From Syntrophomonadaceae bacterium (GTDB lineage Bacteria > Bacillota > Dethiobacteria > SKNC01), in contig PWHX01000073.1 in NCBI GenBank assembly GCA_003555415.1, forward strand, positions 1 to 6,978: 6,978 nucleotides of DNA, given 5' to 3'. Made by a program: the position numbers and the translations under genes. A model generated the notes under the pieces. That model was not told where the DNA came from, made no database searches, and was given only the letters and a program-made list of their open reading frames with translations. Below, piece after piece: positions 5,542 to 6,978 of this stretch. Each line of letters begins with the position of its first letter. Positions within the stretch are counted from its first letter, which is position 1.

Positions 5542-5673
5542 CCTTAATATTACCTGGTGAATATTTCCCTTTTTCATTATTTTTTCCTGGCTTTTTCTTT
5601 AATTTTAGTTTAAATATATCTGCATATATAGTTTTAATTAATTTAGGCCCACCGGGCTTAATGTAACACAAAG
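5503..5673. repeat. Noncoding repeat, copy 1
   Basis: This block recurs at about 6771-6951. The last 82 nt (5592-5673 against 6870-6951) align without gaps at 75/82 identity, and the final 28 nt (5646-5673) are identical. They contain GCCC-ACC-GGGC, a small hairpin, followed by TTAATGTAACACAAAG. The unit ends about 138 nt before the beta-barrel start codon, so it may be part of that gene's promoter or leader region. Confidence 0.85.
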
Positions 5674-5709
5674 ATAGAGAATTGCAGTATATTTCTGGTT
5701 TAAACTATT

Positions 5710-5715
5710 TATAAT
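5710..5715 (+). promoter_or_regulatory. Candidate -10 box of the beta-barrel gene
   Basis: TATAAT at 5710-5715 matches the consensus perfectly and lies about 95 nt before the start codon. No good -35 is found at 16-18 nt; TTGCAG (5682-5687) is 22 nt away, which is too far. Promoter use is therefore uncertain. Confidence 0.35.
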
Positions 5716-5810
5716 CATATACTTTGAAAAAATAAAAATATCAGAATATGGTAAAAAAAGAGGTTATTAGATATTTTATGAGAATTATTATAAATAAAGG
5801 AGGTAAAAAA

Positions 5811-6410
5811 ATGAAATTTAAAATTTTACTTGTAGCCACTTTAATTTTATTTATTTCAAGCTTTATGATAATGGGGACTACATATGCTCAAGAGGACTTT
5901 AATTTAAGAGGGGGAGTTACTTACACAACTTTAAGTGATGATGATGTTCAGGAGGGGTTGGATAGGGGTTTTGGCTTCTATGTTGGCGGAGAATATCCTT
6001 TAACTGATTTTCTAAAGGGTATAGTCCAACACGAAAGATATTATTTTAGTCAAACTTTTACTTATAATGGAATAACTGCTGTAAAAATAAATCTTAATGC
6101 TATTGTTGGACTTCTCTCATTAGATTTAATGGACGAAGAAGAAATAAGTTTTGCTTTAATGGGAGGACCTGGATACTATTTTGGTAAAATATCTGCGGAA
6201 GAAGAAGGTACTACTTTATCATGGAATTTAAAACCTTCTTTTGGATTTAAATTTGGAGCTGGAATTGATTATCCAATGCAAGAAAATTTAAGTTTTAATG
6301 CTAGTGGATTTTATAGAATGTTAGAAACTACCATAGCAGATATGGATGATTTAGAAGACGGGGATTTTAGCGGGTTAGAAATTAGTGGTGGTTTAATTTA
6401 TAATTTCTGA
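5811..6410 (+). CDS. Outer-membrane beta-barrel protein
   Basis: This 199-aa precursor has a type I signal peptide: MKFK, a hydrophobic core (about 5-22) and a likely cut after TYA (A26). The mature part of about 173 aa consists of short amphipathic strands with alternating aromatic and hydrophobic residues (for example FGFYVGGEYPL, SFALMGGPGYYFG, SFGFKFGAGIDYPM) separated by acidic loops. It ends in Phe (GGLIYNF), the usual C-terminal signal for outer-membrane barrel assembly. Length and layout suggest an 8-stranded barrel of the generic outer-membrane beta-barrel type; pore or structural function cannot be told. ATG 5811 has AAAGGAGGT at 5796-5804, 7 nt before it. An upstream in-frame ATG (5748) would bury the signal peptide. 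A strong terminator follows, so it is monocistronic. The gene lies between two copies of a noncoding repeat. Confidence 0.85.
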   Translation: MKFKILLVATLILFISSFMIMGTTYAQEDFNLRGGVTYTTLSDDDVQEGLDRGFGFYVGGEYPLTDFLKGIVQHERYYFSQTFTYNGITAVKINLNAIVGLLSLDLMDEEEISFALMGGPGYYFGKISAEEEGTTLSWNLKPSFGFKFGAGIDYPMQENLSFNASGFYRMLETTIADMDDLEDGDFSGLEISGGLIYNF

Positions 6411-6465
6411 ATTAACGAAAGCAATACAATAATAAAAATAATATTTGATTAGTTATTAGGTTAGG

Positions 6466-6491
6466 CTGGAGGTAAAACTCCAGTCTTTTTT
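6466..6491 (+). terminator. Terminator of the beta-barrel gene
   Basis: CTGGAG (6466-6471) and CTCCAG (6478-6483) form a perfect 6-bp stem with loop GTAAAA, followed by TCTTTTTT (6484-6491). It lies about 55 nt after the stop codon. Confidence 0.85.
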
Positions 6492-6515
6492 ATTATCAAA
6501 AAAATATTTTAGGTT

Positions 6516-6550
6516 GTTCCGTTTACCTGAAAAAAATATCATTATTTCAG
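6516..6550. repeat. Left block of noncoding repeat, copy 2
   Basis: GTTCCGTTTA (6516-6525) is followed by the CTGAAA/TTTCAG stem (6527-6532 with 6545-6550) and a 12-nt loop. It matches the block at 5363-5392. Conservation of the stem with a variable loop hints that the hairpin matters. Confidence 0.5.
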
Positions 6551-6770
6551 TATTCTTTTGTATCATTTACAGCTATATATTAGTACATATGTTTGGTTTT
6601 AGTGTTTATTTGTATTATAAAATGCAGTATTGTAAAAATGTAAAATCAGGATTACTGTTATGTAAGGGAAGTTATCTCCAATGTAACAAAAGGCCCCCTG
6701 TATTATATTTATTTTAACCTTCACTAAAGAAGGAAAAGAACCTCTCTTCCGCTAAGTAATATTAATACTA
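6551..6770. other. AT-rich intergenic stretch without a gene
   Basis: No gene is supported. A short + frame ending at 6717 lacks a ribosome site and overlaps the repeat block. A hairpin CCTTC/GAAGG (6718-6733) is present without a T-run. This stretch accounts for the roughly 122 nt by which repeat copy 2 exceeds copy 1. Confidence 0.5.
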
Positions 6771-6951
6771 AGGATGCTGTGTTGTAAATGTCACATAATT
6801 TTACTTTAAAAATGTTCAATAAAATTCCCTAATTCATATTTACTTATTTTGTTATTTATCCCAGTCTGTTTTTTCTTTAATTTTGATTTAAATATCTCTG
6901 CATATATAATTTCGATTAATTTTGGCCCACCGGGCTTAATGTAACACAAAG
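6771..6951. repeat. Noncoding repeat, copy 2
   Basis: This is the second copy of the block at 5503-5673, offset by 1275-1278 nt (about 3 nt of net indels). Its last 82 nt are 75/82 identical to copy 1. The window ends 27 nt later, so whatever gene it precedes is not seen. Confidence 0.85.
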
Positions 6952-6978
6952 GCAATTAAGTAACATTCAACCAAAAAC

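Noticed and set aside
6514..6717. 67-codon + frame after the barrel gene
   Set aside because: Non-ATG start without ribosome site, overlapping a noncoding repeat block and following a terminator.
1..6978. tRNA, rRNA or CRISPR array
   Set aside because: No cloverleaf, conserved rRNA segment or regularly spaced direct repeats seen on either strand.

Overview
The window looks like chromosomal DNA of a low-GC diderm Firmicute, most likely of the Halanaerobiales type. This is inferred from AT-rich intergenic DNA, strong AGGAGG-type Shine-Dalgarno sites, Firmicute-like promoters, and a signal-peptide-bearing beta-barrel protein ending in Phe, which implies an outer membrane. I cannot name the species.

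Layout. Positions 1-562 are G/T-rich on the + strand and hold no gene I can support, including a 110-nt run without a single C (60-169). A minus-strand gene (563-1201) encodes a basic protein made almost entirely of four SANT/Myb-like helix-turn-helix repeats. Divergent from it is a small + operon: a 61-aa ribbon-helix-helix (RHH) protein (1449-1634) and a 69-aa unknown protein (1663-1872), ending in a terminator (1883-1906). Its promoter (1365-1393) directly abuts a 14-bp perfect palindrome, the expected layout for autorepression by the RHH protein. Next is a 539-aa GT5 glycogen-synthase-like protein (1970-3589) with an N-terminal CxxC/CxxC zinc ribbon and substitutions at several residues normally catalytic in GlgA.

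The stretch 3583-4500 is decayed DNA: a start-less fragment matching the end of an HD-GYP phosphodiesterase (3583-3720), a 10-bp inverted repeat enclosing 281 bp, and a minus-strand relic that reads like a DDE transposase/integrase core (4236-4399). After it comes an intact MntA-HepT toxin-antitoxin operon (4591-5225) with its own promoter and terminator; both signature motifs are complete.

The last third holds one outer-membrane beta-barrel gene (5811-6410) with a strong terminator. It lies between two copies of a noncoding repeat (about 5503-5673 and 6771-6951; the last 82 nt are 75/82 identical). Because copy 2 lies just before the window edge, where a gene leader would be expected, a paralogous barrel gene may begin just outside the window.

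How the genes relate: the RHH operon and the MntA-HepT operon each look like self-contained, autoregulated small modules. The SANT protein, decayed fragments and odd composition at the left suggest accessory DNA. No glycogen-pathway partner genes (glgB, glgC, glgP) are present, so the GT5 protein's role is open.
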